NCBI RefSeq assembly: GCF_900103125.1
Contig: NZ_FNJV01000007.1
Coordinates: 62,001 to 126,000, forward strand
Reading direction: 5' to 3'
From: Mucilaginibacter sp. OK268
Lineage (GTDB): Bacteria > Bacteroidota > Bacteroidia > Sphingobacteriales > Sphingobacteriaceae
Length of the DNA: 64,000 nt
Under the pieces are notes generated by a model. The model was not told where the DNA came from. It made no database searches and saw only the letters and a list, made by a program, of their open reading frames with translations. Positions within the stretch are counted from its first letter, which is position 1, and every line of letters starts with the position of its first letter. This document shows, one piece after another, positions 55,024-63,771 of the stretch. The translations under genes were made by a program, and so were the position numbers.

Positions 55024-56079
55024 ATGAATAATCGAGAGAAAAAAATAAGAATTTTCAAATTGTTTTCTCAAAATCTTGAATGGGTAAAAGAGCATAAGGA
55101 GATCAACTTCATACCCGATTTTACGAATGGATACATTTGCCCTATTTGCTTTAACGTCTTTTTTGAACAAGATTTAGAAAGCTCGGTACCTAATCCGCTG
55201 ACACTTGAAGACGTTCCGCCTGCTTCTTTGGGTGGAAAACCACTTACATTGACGTGTAGGTCCTGTAACTCAAAAAATGGGCACGAGTTGGATGTGCATC
55301 TTTTAAATATACTTTTAGAAAATGACTCCAAATTATTCTTACCTAACTCAAAAAGTAAAGCTTCTTTTGAAGTTTCTGGTAATAAGGTAAACGGATCTTT
55401 TGACATTGATAGTAATGGGACTGCAAATTTGCGTATTGAACCACAAATATCACATCCCGATCAATATAGAAATTTCGTTAAAAAGATGGAGCAAACAACT
55501 ATTACAAAGTATAGCCCCCTTTTTCATCAAGAAAAACTATTCAGTGAGGAAATACGAACTCCTGAGTTTACGATGAATTTTCAACGTGTTTATAACGAAA
55601 GGCGTGCCGAAATAGCATTATTGAGAGTGGCATATCTCATTGCCTACGCTAATTTGGGAAATGGTTTTCTCATGAACCCTGGCCTATATAAAGTTCGCGA
55701 GCAAATTCTAAATCCTGATAAAGAAATATTATCTAAAGTTTTTTGGATACGACATCAGTTCCCTAAAGAAATGGAAGGAATAAATATCATAAGTCAACCC
55801 AAAGAACTTCAATGTTTTCTTATAGTCTTTAATTTAAAGACCAATAGTAAAAGCACTCAATATGCCATAGCTCTTCCTGGTCCATCTAAACCATCTATTG
55901 AAGTTTATGATTATATTGAAAAATATTTGTGTGTCGGAGATGGAACTGAAATGTTTAATTTCACTGCCGAGCATATAATGTCACGAGCATATTTGAAAAC
56001 TCGAGATTATGCATTTGCAAGTCATCTATTTTGGCAACGATATACACATCCTGATTATAAACCAAACTTTCCTAAGTGA
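55024..56079 (+). CDS. Unfamiliar protein with HNH/zinc-ribbon-like N-terminus
   Basis: A 351-residue protein. The N-terminal 90 residues contain two CxxC pairs (Cys39/Cys42 in ICPICF, Cys78/Cys81 in CRSCNSKNG) flanking LTLEDVPPASLGGKP. That arrangement is the layout of an HNH endonuclease zinc site, but the histidine usually found in the EHxxP box is Asp63 here. The rest (90-351) is mixed alpha/beta with no motif I recognise. It is AT-rich compared with its neighbours and sits alone between a GH39 gene and a broken methyltransferase, so recent transfer is possible. Role unknown; a nuclease or DNA-binding function in defence is conceivable but not shown. Confidence 0.6.
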   Translation: MNNREKKIRIFKLFSQNLEWVKEHKEINFIPDFTNGYICPICFNVFFEQDLESSVPNPLTLEDVPPASLGGKPLTLTCRSCNSKNGHELDVHLLNILLENDSKLFLPNSKSKASFEVSGNKVNGSFDIDSNGTANLRIEPQISHPDQYRNFVKKMEQTTITKYSPLFHQEKLFSEEIRTPEFTMNFQRVYNERRAEIALLRVAYLIAYANLGNGFLMNPGLYKVREQILNPDKEILSKVFWIRHQFPKEMEGINIISQPKELQCFLIVFNLKTNSKSTQYAIALPGPSKPSIEVYDYIEKYLCVGDGTEMFNFTAEHIMSRAYLKTRDYAFASHLFWQRYTHPDYKPNFPK

Positions 56080-56130
56080 TAAAATGGCCGTCGCTCGGCT
56101 CCAGCCGAGTAACGGTCGGGAGGGAAAATA

Positions 56131-56265
56131 AAAAGGCTGTCATTTCGAACGAGGTACGAGGAGAAATCTTCTTCGACATGTAATTGGTTTTTGTATACAG
56201 TAGAAGATTTCTCTTTCGCACAACACTCATGCCCGCCCATGCTCTATCGAAATGACACCCTTTTT
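56131..56265. repeat. GTCATTTCGAACGAGG-type long palindrome
   Basis: Outer arms AAAAAGGCTGTCATTTCGA and TCGAAATGACACCCTTTTT pair almost completely, and AGAAATCTTCT/AGAAGATTTCT pair inside, making a hairpin of about 135 nt. A smaller hairpin CTCGGCT/AGCCGAG at 56094-56109 precedes it. The element lies between convergent genes. Confidence 0.85.
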
Positions 56266-56319
56266 GTAAATTTCATTCTTCCAAACACTTATAAATAGGG
56301 AGCCATCAATTAACTAATA

Positions 56320-56957
56320 TCATTGATCACCTTTTCGGCACTTAATTAAAAAGAATGGATAGTTCTCAGTGACTTCGGTGATCTCAAACAATCCGGCTTG
56401 GCTAAACTCCGCGTTAATAGATTCCCTGTCATAAAAAAACATATTCACGCCATCAAATATTTCATAACGGTCTTTGCTCAGCAATTTTCCCTGGCCATAG
56501 GTTGGGGCGGCTTTCGAAATAACCGTGAAAACCATATAGCCATTTTCTGTTAGTTGATGATAGCAGTCACGGATTAGTTTCTGTCGTTCGCTGCCGTCTA
56601 ACAAATGAATTAAGGCATAGCAGAATATACCATCATAAAGGTATTTGTCAAAAGGCATATCGGTTACAGAACCGTGATAGATGGTCATATCTGTTCCGTA
56701 ATGTTTTTTGGCCATATCAATAGCGGTTTTTGAGATCTCGATCCCGGTGACTGCTATGCCATGATCTCTGAAAACCTGCGCGTTCCGTCCGTAGCCAATG
56801 CCTGGAATGAGGATGTTTTTACTGATTTTTGAACAAAAAAATCTTTGGTCAATGCGGTCGACTTTGATGGTTCAAATCCCCACATTTCCTGCTTATCGAT
56901 AAAAGCAGATTCCCAAAATTCAGGTTTTTCGTTTTCATTCACCATCGCGTCTTTCAA
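56320..56957 (-). pseudogene. SAM-dependent class I methyltransferase, frameshifted
   Basis: Two open frames make one methyltransferase of about 212 residues. The first (56957 leftward) begins MVNENEKPEFWESAF and runs to near residue 45. The second, in another frame, continues with the SAM-binding NILIPGIGYGRNA, GIEISKTAIDMAKKHYG and the FCYALIHLL segment to the stop at 56320. Adding one A to the A5 run at 56816-56820 (minus strand) restores a single frame reading SVKNILIPG. This is therefore a one-base deletion in a homopolymer, either a real mutation or a sequencing error. The function would be a small-molecule or thiopurine-like methyltransferase. Confidence 0.85.
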
Positions 56958-57048
56958 ATAGGCCTCTAAAGTAACAATTTACTAAAGTTGCTCTCGCAAG
57001 CGCAATGTCATTTCCCTTCATTGGATATTGGGCATTCGATGTTTGATC

Positions 57049-58053
57049 TTAATTAGCTTTTGGCTGGTGCATGATCAGCGTATTTAAAACAGCTTCTATT
57101 TCTGGGATGGGCATTTTTAGTACTAAATAACGATCCCGGCTGCCGGTTTTATCCCAAAGGTTACTACCATCGCTGTTGCATATCATTTTGCCTTTTACTT
57201 TTACTACGTCAAAATACCTTTCATAACCTCGCACGGCAACCAATACCGCGGTTTCGTCCCAACTCATCCGGCCTTTGGCGTCATTAGGATCAAGCGGAAT
57301 GCTTTTTTGGAATACATCTTTAACCGGTGAATGCGTAATAGACTTATCCTTTGTGATCGGCAAGCCGGTATGGATCTTTTCGCCGATCTCGAACCCGCTA
57401 AAAATAATAGGACTGGGCCAATTGTCGAACGTTGTTTTTGAAGAAACCGAATCCTTTTCTACATTAAACTCCTTGAATTTTCCCATCTCCTGGTTAAAAC
57501 AGGCGGCCATGCTCACCAACAATTTTACCTTCTTTTTAACTAATGCAACCCCATTTAATGGAGATACTTTATCTGGTTTTGATTGCAGCAGGTTGGCCAT
57601 ATTGGTCATAAAGCCAATGGTGACAATAGTTACGCTTTGATCGGGTTGAGCAGCCAGAATCCTGCGGTAAAGCGTTGTGGCGTTCTCCGCCTCATCGTTA
57701 TTTTTAATCCGGTGCGGGTACCGGGTAACGATCAATGAATCCCATTTTTGAGAGCAGGGGATATTAACAGCCTTACCCCGCACTACACCAATAGGAATGC
57801 CCGGCCTTTTAAAATAAGTGTTCAATACACTTAATACTGGGGCTATACTGCTGTATTGGTTACTGGCTATAGTGGCCAGGATGCGGCATTCGCCTTTATC
57901 GGCCAGGGCATGTAAAATGGCCATCGCTCCAACATCGTCATAGTCAGGACCTATATCGGTATCCAGTATAATGTTCTTTGGCTGTTGCTGCTGGGCAAAA
58001 GCAAATGTTCCCAGAACCATAGCCAGCAGCAGCGAAATTACCTTATGTTTCAT
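57049..58053 (-). CDS. Nucleoside hydrolase, exported
   Basis: A ribonucleoside hydrolase of the inosine/uridine-preferring family, 334 residues from the methionine at 58053 (MKHKVISLLLAMVL), which gives a signal peptide ending FAFAQ; the longer upstream reading frame is unsupported. The Ca2+/substrate site DTDIGPDYDD near the mature N-terminus is the family signature (normally DTDxGxDDD, here with Tyr in the third position from the end). TIGFMTNMANLLQ and FSGFEIG follow. It probably cleaves nucleosides in the periplasm to scavenge bases and ribose. Confidence 0.9.
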   Translation of the reverse strand: MKHKVISLLLAMVLGTFAFAQQQQPKNIILDTDIGPDYDDVGAMAILHALADKGECRILATIASNQYSSIAPVLSVLNTYFKRPGIPIGVVRGKAVNIPCSQKWDSLIVTRYPHRIKNNDEAENATTLYRRILAAQPDQSVTIVTIGFMTNMANLLQSKPDKVSPLNGVALVKKKVKLLVSMAACFNQEMGKFKEFNVEKDSVSSKTTFDNWPSPIIFSGFEIGEKIHTGLPITKDKSITHSPVKDVFQKSIPLDPNDAKGRMSWDETAVLVAVRGYERYFDVVKVKGKMICNSDGSNLWDKTGSRDRYLVLKMPIPEIEAVLNTLIMHQPKAN

Positions 58054-58199
58054 GATGATTTTTTCTATAAAGATGTTGTAATGGAGCCAAGTGAGGTATC
58101 TATCTAAAATAGCATAATTTTTAATAGAAAAAGTAACAGCAAACACCATCTTTCAATAGCCTAAACTTTTATATTTGAGATTATTAACTGAGCCTGTCC

Positions 58200-59591
58200 A
58201 TGAAAAAAATCTACTACTGTCTTTCCCTGGTATTTTTAATGACGGGTTTCCGCCCGGCTTTTGCCCAAATTGATACCGTTTCTAATCTTTCATCAGCCGA
58301 CAAATTGTATGGCCTGAGTAAATTCTGGTCGGAAGCAAAATACAATTTCGCGTATTTCGACCATGCCAAAATTAACTGGGATAGTACCTACCAGGCCTAT
58401 ATCCCCAAAATACTGGCCACAAAAAGCACCTGGGAATATTATATGCTGATGCAGCGGTTTTGCGCTTTGTTAAAAGACGGGCATACTGATATTGATTTCC
58501 CGCAAGCCTTGATGCCGCCGCATGCATCGAGGTATAGATGGATCAATATTGAAAATTTTAACAAAAAACTTATTGTGACCGATATTCCGCTGCAATTTAA
58601 AGACCAGGTGCCCCTGGGATCTGAATTGGTAAGCGTGAATGGGATGGATGCAAAAGCCTATGCCGAAAAGGAGATCATCCCCTATATCAGCTCGTCAACA
58701 GAACATGTGCTTTGGAATACAGCCGCGGCTATGATGTTTTATGGTACCGATACGGCTAAAGTATGGCATTTGAAGCTACGATCGCCCAAAGGCAAGCTGT
58801 TTGATTATAACTATCAATACCATACCTATCGTGCCAATTGGGTAAGGCGGGGAACCAATAATACACCCTGGAAGGTGCTGAATTATGAAAATATAGATGG
58901 AATAGCTTACGTTAAACTGAACAGTTTCGGCGACGAGTCGATAGTTACCGAATTTAAAAAGATAGTGCCGGAACTGTATAAATGCAAAGGCGTAATCCTT
59001 GATCTGCGCGGTAATGGTGGTGGTAACAGCGGCGTAGGAGCCGAGATACTGATGTATTTTACTGATCAGAAGGTTTTGGTTGGCTCTGCCTGGAAAACCC
59101 GCGATAACCTGTCGGCCTACCGGGCCTGGGGGACCTATGAATTAATGGACACCACCAAAAAAGGTAAATTATCCAACTGGCAGCAAAAATCAATCGCATC
59201 AGCCAAAGGCGAATACTGGTACAAGGGTGATACCATGACCTTTTACAACTATTTTAAAGAGCAAAAAATTAAAACACCGCTGGTGGTATTGTGCGGAAAT
59301 AATACAGCCTCGGCTGCCGAGGATTTTTTAGTGATGATAGATGGCTTAAAAGGACGCGCTACAACCATTGGGCAGCGTACTTATGGCAGTACTGGTCAGC
59401 CCTTGCCACTCACTTTACCCGGCTTTACGGCCCGCATCTGCACCAAGCGTGATACCTATCCGGATGGCCGCGACTTTGTAGGTGTAGGCGTTATTCCGGA
59501 TATTGAAGTGTCCCGCACTCCTGAGGATGTGATCAACGGTACCGATGCCGTGTTAAAACGGGCCTTAAAAGAAATAAATAATAAGAAGTAG
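58200..59591 (+). CDS. S41 family peptidase, exported
   Basis: A 463-residue envelope protease of the C-terminal processing (tail-specific) S41 family. A signal peptide ends near residue 23 (PAFAQ). Residues 25-150 form a helical N-terminal domain similar to that of the tricorn/IRBP branch, residues about 125-180 a possible PDZ-like segment (VPLGSELVSVNG), and 230-463 the protease core. The candidate nucleophile is Ser371 in NTASAAEDF, with IDGIAYVKLNSFGDE and GVILDLRGNGGGNS upstream. The catalytic lysine cannot be located with certainty. It is divergent from the nucleoside hydrolase gene. Confidence 0.87.
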   Translation: MKKIYYCLSLVFLMTGFRPAFAQIDTVSNLSSADKLYGLSKFWSEAKYNFAYFDHAKINWDSTYQAYIPKILATKSTWEYYMLMQRFCALLKDGHTDIDFPQALMPPHASRYRWINIENFNKKLIVTDIPLQFKDQVPLGSELVSVNGMDAKAYAEKEIIPYISSSTEHVLWNTAAAMMFYGTDTAKVWHLKLRSPKGKLFDYNYQYHTYRANWVRRGTNNTPWKVLNYENIDGIAYVKLNSFGDESIVTEFKKIVPELYKCKGVILDLRGNGGGNSGVGAEILMYFTDQKVLVGSAWKTRDNLSAYRAWGTYELMDTTKKGKLSNWQQKSIASAKGEYWYKGDTMTFYNYFKEQKIKTPLVVLCGNNTASAAEDFLVMIDGLKGRATTIGQRTYGSTGQPLPLTLPGFTARICTKRDTYPDGRDFVGVGVIPDIEVSRTPEDVINGTDAVLKRALKEINNKK

Positions 59592-59647
59592 ACTATCACT
59601 CCACGCGTTTTTACAAGACCGATAAATTGCGTATATTTGTATATACA

Positions 59648-59695
59648 CCAGCCCGGTTTTCTGATTTGTCAGGAAACCGGGCTGTTTGGTTAAGG
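59648..59695 (+). terminator. Intrinsic terminator after the S41 peptidase gene
   Basis: Stem AGCCCGGTTT/AAACCGGGCT with inner CTGA/TCAG pairing, then a T-containing run, about 57 bases after the stop codon. It is the first element in the 421-bp gap before mtaB. Confidence 0.75.
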
Positions 59696-59762
59696 GGAAA
59701 TGCAACCAAAAATCATCCATTTTGTATTTAGTTATTTGACACACAGGTATTTAATACTTTTT

Positions 59763-59837
59763 AAACCTTTCAAAACCCATCAAAAATTTGTTAAAAAGTG
59801 TTAAAATGGGTTAAAACATTGTTAAAATGGATAAAAA
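59763..59837. other. Phased A-tracts: predicted intrinsically curved DNA
   Basis: Eight A-tracts (3-5 A) start at 59763, 59772, 59782, 59793, 59803, 59813, 59824 and 59833, spacings of 9-11 bp that follow the helical repeat. Four of them sit in the repeated word GTTAAAA (from 59790, 59800, 59810 and 59821). Such phasing produces strong static bending. It lies about 180 bp upstream of mtaB. Function is unknown. Confidence 0.75.
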
Positions 59838-59945
59838 TCAAGCCTTTTTACCCCGTTTTTGACTAAAAAATTGTTAAAATTAAAGGTTTAAAAAGTTTTG
59901 GATGATTGGATTCATCCCGACATGGTAGGATATAGTTGATTAATT

Positions 59946-59994
59946 GATTGTCATAACTCAATAATTCACTAACTCAGTAATTCAATAATTAGTT
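59946..59994 (+). repeat. Iterated 8-nt words (AACTCAAT/AATTCACT)
   Basis: Just before mtaB, the words AACTCAAT, AATTCACT, AACTCAGT, AATTCAAT follow each other in 8-nt register. The style matches 23124-23184. No inverted arm is present. The rest of the 59592-60012 gap holds the terminator and the phased A-tracts. Confidence 0.75.
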
Positions 59995-60012
59995 ATCTTT
60001 GCGCCCTTAAAG

Positions 60013-61332
60013 ATGAATAAGAAAGTTGCCTTTTATACGCTGGGCTGTAAGCTCAACTATTCGGAAACCTCGTCTATCGGGCGCCTGTTTAACCAGGCTG
60101 GCTATGATACGGTGGAGTTTACGAACACCCCCGATGTTTTTGTGATCAACACTTGTTCGGTTACCGAAAACGCGGATAAAAAGTGCAAGAAAATAGTTAA
60201 GGAAGCGCTCAAAATATCACCAAACGCTTATGTGACCATTGTAGGTTGCTATGCGCAGTTAAAGCCACAGGAAATAGCCGAAATACCGGGTGTTGACATG
60301 GTGTTGGGTGCCGCCGAAAAATTCCAGATCATTGATCATATTACCGATCTGACCAAAAAACCTAAGGCCCTGGTATTTAACCAGCCGGTATCCGAAGCTA
60401 ACGAGTTTGTGCCCGCCTATTCTTTTGGCGACCGTACCCGTACTTTCCTGAAAGTTCAGGATGGCTGCGATTACTCCTGTACCTTTTGTACCATACCGCT
60501 GGCCCGTGGCAGCAGCCGCAGCGATACTATTGAAAACGTGCTGGAGCAGGCTCGCCAGATAGCCGCATCGGGTGTAAAAGAAATAGTGCTTACCGGTGTA
60601 AATCTGGGCGATTTTGGTATCCGAAACGGTAATCGCGAAGATAAGTTCTTTGACCTGGTACAGGCTTTGGATGATGTGGATGGGATAGACCGGTTCAGGA
60701 TCTCGTCCATCGAGCCAAACCTGCTTACCGACGAAATTATTGCCTTTGTGGCCACTTCCAAGCGTTTTGTGCCGCATTTTCATATCCCGCTACAATCGGG
60801 TTCTGATAAGATATTGAGCCTGATGCGTCGCCGCTATAAACGCGATCTGTATGTAAACCGGGTAGCTAAGATCAAAGAACTGATGCCCGATTGCTGTATT
60901 GGAGTAGATGTGATCGTAGGTTTTCCCGGCGAAACCCGTGAAGATTTTGTGGAGACCTATAATTTTCTGAATGAGCTGAACGTTTCATACCTGCACGTAT
61001 TTACCTACTCGGAACGGGAAAATACCCTGGCCAGCCAAATGACCGGCGCAGTGCCAGGTTCAGCCCGTGGCGAGCGCAGTAAAATGCTGCATATCCTGTC
61101 TGACAAAAAACGCCGCGCGTTTTATGAAAGCCAGTTAAACAAAACCGAAGAGGTTTTATTTGAAGGAGACATCAAAGAGGGCTATATGCACGGTTTTACC
61201 CGTAACTATGTTAAGGTACGAACCAAGTATGACCCCGTGCTGATCAACGAGCTTAAAAAGGTTCACTTAACAAATATTTCACCTGATGGTGATGTCGATA
61301 TAACAGAAAGCGAAGAAATATTAGTGCATTAA
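60013..61332 (+). CDS. mtaB: tRNA t6A37 methylthiotransferase MtaB
   Basis: Radical SAM enzyme that converts t6A at position 37 of tRNA to ms2t6A. The protein has 439 residues. The UPF0004 domain starts with AFYTLGCKLNYSETSS and has TCSVTENADKKC and GCYAQLKP cysteine boxes that hold the second iron-sulfur cluster. The radical SAM box is CDYSCTFC, followed by EIVLTGVNLGDFG and LQSGSDKILSLMRRRY. A TRAM-like tail ends the protein. The GCKLNYSET motif separates MtaB from MiaB and RimO. The lgt gene follows by 29 bp. Confidence 0.94.
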   Translation: MNKKVAFYTLGCKLNYSETSSIGRLFNQAGYDTVEFTNTPDVFVINTCSVTENADKKCKKIVKEALKISPNAYVTIVGCYAQLKPQEIAEIPGVDMVLGAAEKFQIIDHITDLTKKPKALVFNQPVSEANEFVPAYSFGDRTRTFLKVQDGCDYSCTFCTIPLARGSSRSDTIENVLEQARQIAASGVKEIVLTGVNLGDFGIRNGNREDKFFDLVQALDDVDGIDRFRISSIEPNLLTDEIIAFVATSKRFVPHFHIPLQSGSDKILSLMRRRYKRDLYVNRVAKIKELMPDCCIGVDVIVGFPGETREDFVETYNFLNELNVSYLHVFTYSERENTLASQMTGAVPGSARGERSKMLHILSDKKRRAFYESQLNKTEEVLFEGDIKEGYMHGFTRNYVKVRTKYDPVLINELKKVHLTNISPDGDVDITESEEILVH

Positions 61333-61361
61333 AACGCTATATTCGCTTCAAACTATAACCT

Positions 61362-62531
61362 ATGTTTCCAACTATTACATCGCTTCTTCAATATCTTTTC
61401 GGTATAAATATCCCTTTGCCTATTCAAACTTTTGGCTTTTTTGTGGCCATAGCTTTTATGGGCGCTTACTGGGCCTTTGCGCAGGAATTTAAACGGAAAG
61501 AGAAATTAGGCATCATTCACTCGTTTAAAAAAACGGTTACTGTAGGCAAACCCGCCTCGGTTAATGAATTGGTTGGTAATGGTGTTTTTGGCTTTGTTTT
61601 AGGTTATAAACTGGTTGATTGTATACTGAACTATCGTTTGCTTCTGGATGGTCCGCAGGATTTTTTGTTATCTCTGCGTGGTAGTTGGATAGGCGGGATC
61701 ATTGGTGCCGCCGCATTTGCTTACTGGGCTTATCATGAAGCCGAGAAACAAAAACAGCCTAAGCCGGTAACCAAAGAAGTAACTGTACATCCACATGAGC
61801 TCATGGGCAATCTTTTGCTGTGGGCAGCCGTTTTTGGCTTTGCAGGCGCCAAGTTATTTAATGCGTTAGAGAACTGGGGCGAATTCATGAAAGATCCCGT
61901 AGGGATGCTGATAGGCTTTAGCGGACTTACCTTTTATGGTGGTTTAATATGTGGCGGTGCTGCTGTGCTTTATATAGCCAATAAGCATAATATTAAACCT
62001 TTGGATATGCTGGATATCGGCGGACCTGGTATGATGCTGGCTTACGCTTTAGGCAGGGTAGGCTGCCAGATGTCGGGTGATGGGGATTGGGGGATAACCA
62101 ATACCGCGCCAAAACCGGGCTGGTTAAGTTGGGCACCAGATTGGATGTGGGCCTTTAAATTCCCGCACAATGTGAACGACGAAGGTGTTGCCATTCCGGG
62201 TTGTATCGGCAAGTTTTGCCATGAGCTGCAGTATCCGGTTTACCCCACATCGTTTTATGAAGTGCTTGTTTGTTTACTGCTGTTCTGGCTTTTATGGAGC
62301 ATCCGCGATGGGATAAAACCAGCTGGTGTAATGTTTGGCATCTACATGATATTGGCAGGCGTAGAACGCTTTTTTATAGAATTGATACGCGTAAACACTA
62401 AATATCATGTTGCTGGCATCAGCTTTACCCAGGCCGAATTTATTTCGTTGCTGATGGTTATTGGCGGGGCTGTTTTAATTGCGAATGGGTTAAATAAGGA
62501 TAAAAAATCAGCAGTTTTAAAGCATGGCTAA
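61362..62531 (+). CDS. lgt: Prolipoprotein diacylglyceryl transferase
   Basis: Membrane enzyme that adds diacylglycerol to the cysteine of lipobox signal peptides, the first step of lipoprotein maturation. The protein has 389 residues, longer than the 290 of E. coli, because of extra residues in the loops, as common in Bacteroidota. The Lgt signature GRVGCQMSGDGDWG, GLTFYGGLICGG and the C-terminal GVMFGIYMILAGVERFFIELIRVN are present, with about seven membrane helices. It overlaps the next gene by eight bases. Lipoproteins such as MsrA and DUF1080 in this window need this enzyme. Confidence 0.94.
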   Translation: MFPTITSLLQYLFGINIPLPIQTFGFFVAIAFMGAYWAFAQEFKRKEKLGIIHSFKKTVTVGKPASVNELVGNGVFGFVLGYKLVDCILNYRLLLDGPQDFLLSLRGSWIGGIIGAAAFAYWAYHEAEKQKQPKPVTKEVTVHPHELMGNLLLWAAVFGFAGAKLFNALENWGEFMKDPVGMLIGFSGLTFYGGLICGGAAVLYIANKHNIKPLDMLDIGGPGMMLAYALGRVGCQMSGDGDWGITNTAPKPGWLSWAPDWMWAFKFPHNVNDEGVAIPGCIGKFCHELQYPVYPTSFYEVLVCLLLFWLLWSIRDGIKPAGVMFGIYMILAGVERFFIELIRVNTKYHVAGISFTQAEFISLLMVIGGAVLIANGLNKDKKSAVLKHG

Positions 62532-62997
62532 TACTAAGCAAGCCAACAAATTATTGGATAACCAGGTATTCAGATTTGTGATTTCTGCAGGGGCAGGTTT
62601 TTTAGTTGATGTTTCTGCCTTTTACTTGTTTTATCATAACTTATTAGTACGACATACCTACCAGATATTCTCGTTAACGGTTCGTAATTCTACCTTATCC
62701 CTGGCACTATCATTTTTTATGGGTGTGATCGTGAATTTCCTGATCACCCGCTATATGGTTTTTACGGAGTCAAAACTATCAGCCTATAAGCAGTTTGTTC
62801 GCTTTGCATCCGTAGCCTGTCTTGGTTTTTTCGCGAATTTAGCAGTGATAAAAATATTGATACAAGATTTTGGGATATACCCACCGGTGGCCCGGATAGG
62901 GGCCGCGTTAAGCTTGTTCTTTGCAAGCTTTTTTGTACATAAAGCATTTTCATTCAGCTTATCATTACGCAAACATGCAACTCAAAAACATAACTGA
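62524..62997 (+). CDS. GtrA family membrane protein
   Basis: Small inner-membrane protein of 157 residues with four predicted helices, FVISAGAGFLVDVSAFYLF and FFMGVIVNFLITRYMVF being the conserved GtrA segments. GtrA-type proteins are thought to flip or guide undecaprenyl-linked sugars. It overlaps lgt by eight bases and the inositol-phosphatase gene by 23 bases, so the three genes are translationally coupled. Confidence 0.88.
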   Translation: MANTKQANKLLDNQVFRFVISAGAGFLVDVSAFYLFYHNLLVRHTYQIFSLTVRNSTLSLALSFFMGVIVNFLITRYMVFTESKLSAYKQFVRFASVACLGFFANLAVIKILIQDFGIYPPVARIGAALSLFFASFFVHKAFSFSLSLRKHATQKHN

Positions 62998-63766
62998 ACA
63001 GGTAATTGAAGTTTCAAAACAAGCCGGCGATTTTATAAGACAGGAGCGTAAAACCTTCAACGCCGATAAAATTGAATACAAAGGTTTGAACGATCTGGTA
63101 TCGTATGTAGATAAAACCGCCGAGAAACTGATCGTGGAAGGTTTACGCAAGATACTCCCCGAAGCGGGTTTTATCACCGAAGAAAAAACCACCACCACTG
63201 TTGGCGAAAGATATAATTGGATCATTGACCCCTTGGATGGTACCACCAACTTTATACATGGCATCCCTTCATTTTCGGTAAGTATAGCACTTAAAGAATA
63301 TGATGAACTGGTTGCCGGTGTAGTATATGAGGTGAATCTGGACGAATGCTTTTATGCCTGGAAAGGAGCCCCTGCGTATCTTAATGGTAACGAGATCAGG
63401 GTGAGTAATAACCAAACTGTGGCCAATAGCTTATTAGCGACAGGGTTCCCATATTACGACTTCGGAAAGCAGGATGCCTATATTGCCTTGTTTGCCGACT
63501 TGATGAAGAATTGCCATGGTCTCAGGCGTTTGGGCTCGGCTGCAGTCGACCTGGTTTATACAGCTTGCGGCAGGTTCGATGCCTTTTATGAGTATAATTT
63601 AAACTCCTGGGATGTAGCTGCCGGTATAGTTATCGTGAGGCAGGCCGGGGGCGAGGTAGTCACCTTTAACGGTGGTAGCGATGTGCTGGAAGCCAGAGAG
63701 GTAGTGGCAACCAACGGAAAAATAACTGCTGAACTGGTACAGTATATTCAGAAATATTTTAAATAG
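62975..63766 (+). CDS. Inositol monophosphatase family protein
   Basis: Mg2+-dependent phosphatase of about 263 residues; the start at 62975 (MQLKNITEQVIEVSKQAGDFI) fits the family N-terminus, while the longer frame from 62921 lies inside the GtrA gene. The metal site is EEKTT, WIIDPLDGTTNFIHGIP and, near the C-terminus, WDVAAGIVIVRQAGG, all standard for IMPase. The family hydrolyses inositol 1-phosphate, PAP or fructose 1,6-bisphosphate; the substrate is not decidable. It is followed by the long repeat 63772-63906. Confidence 0.93.
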   Translation: MQLKNITEQVIEVSKQAGDFIRQERKTFNADKIEYKGLNDLVSYVDKTAEKLIVEGLRKILPEAGFITEEKTTTTVGERYNWIIDPLDGTTNFIHGIPSFSVSIALKEYDELVAGVVYEVNLDECFYAWKGAPAYLNGNEIRVSNNQTVANSLLATGFPYYDFGKQDAYIALFADLMKNCHGLRRLGSAAVDLVYTACGRFDAFYEYNLNSWDVAAGIVIVRQAGGEVVTFNGGSDVLEAREVVATNGKITAELVQYIQKYFK

Positions 63767-63771
63767 ATCTA

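Noticed and set aside
56754..56957. Independent 67-residue gene
   Set aside because: It is the N-terminal part of the frameshifted methyltransferase, as the restored frame shows.
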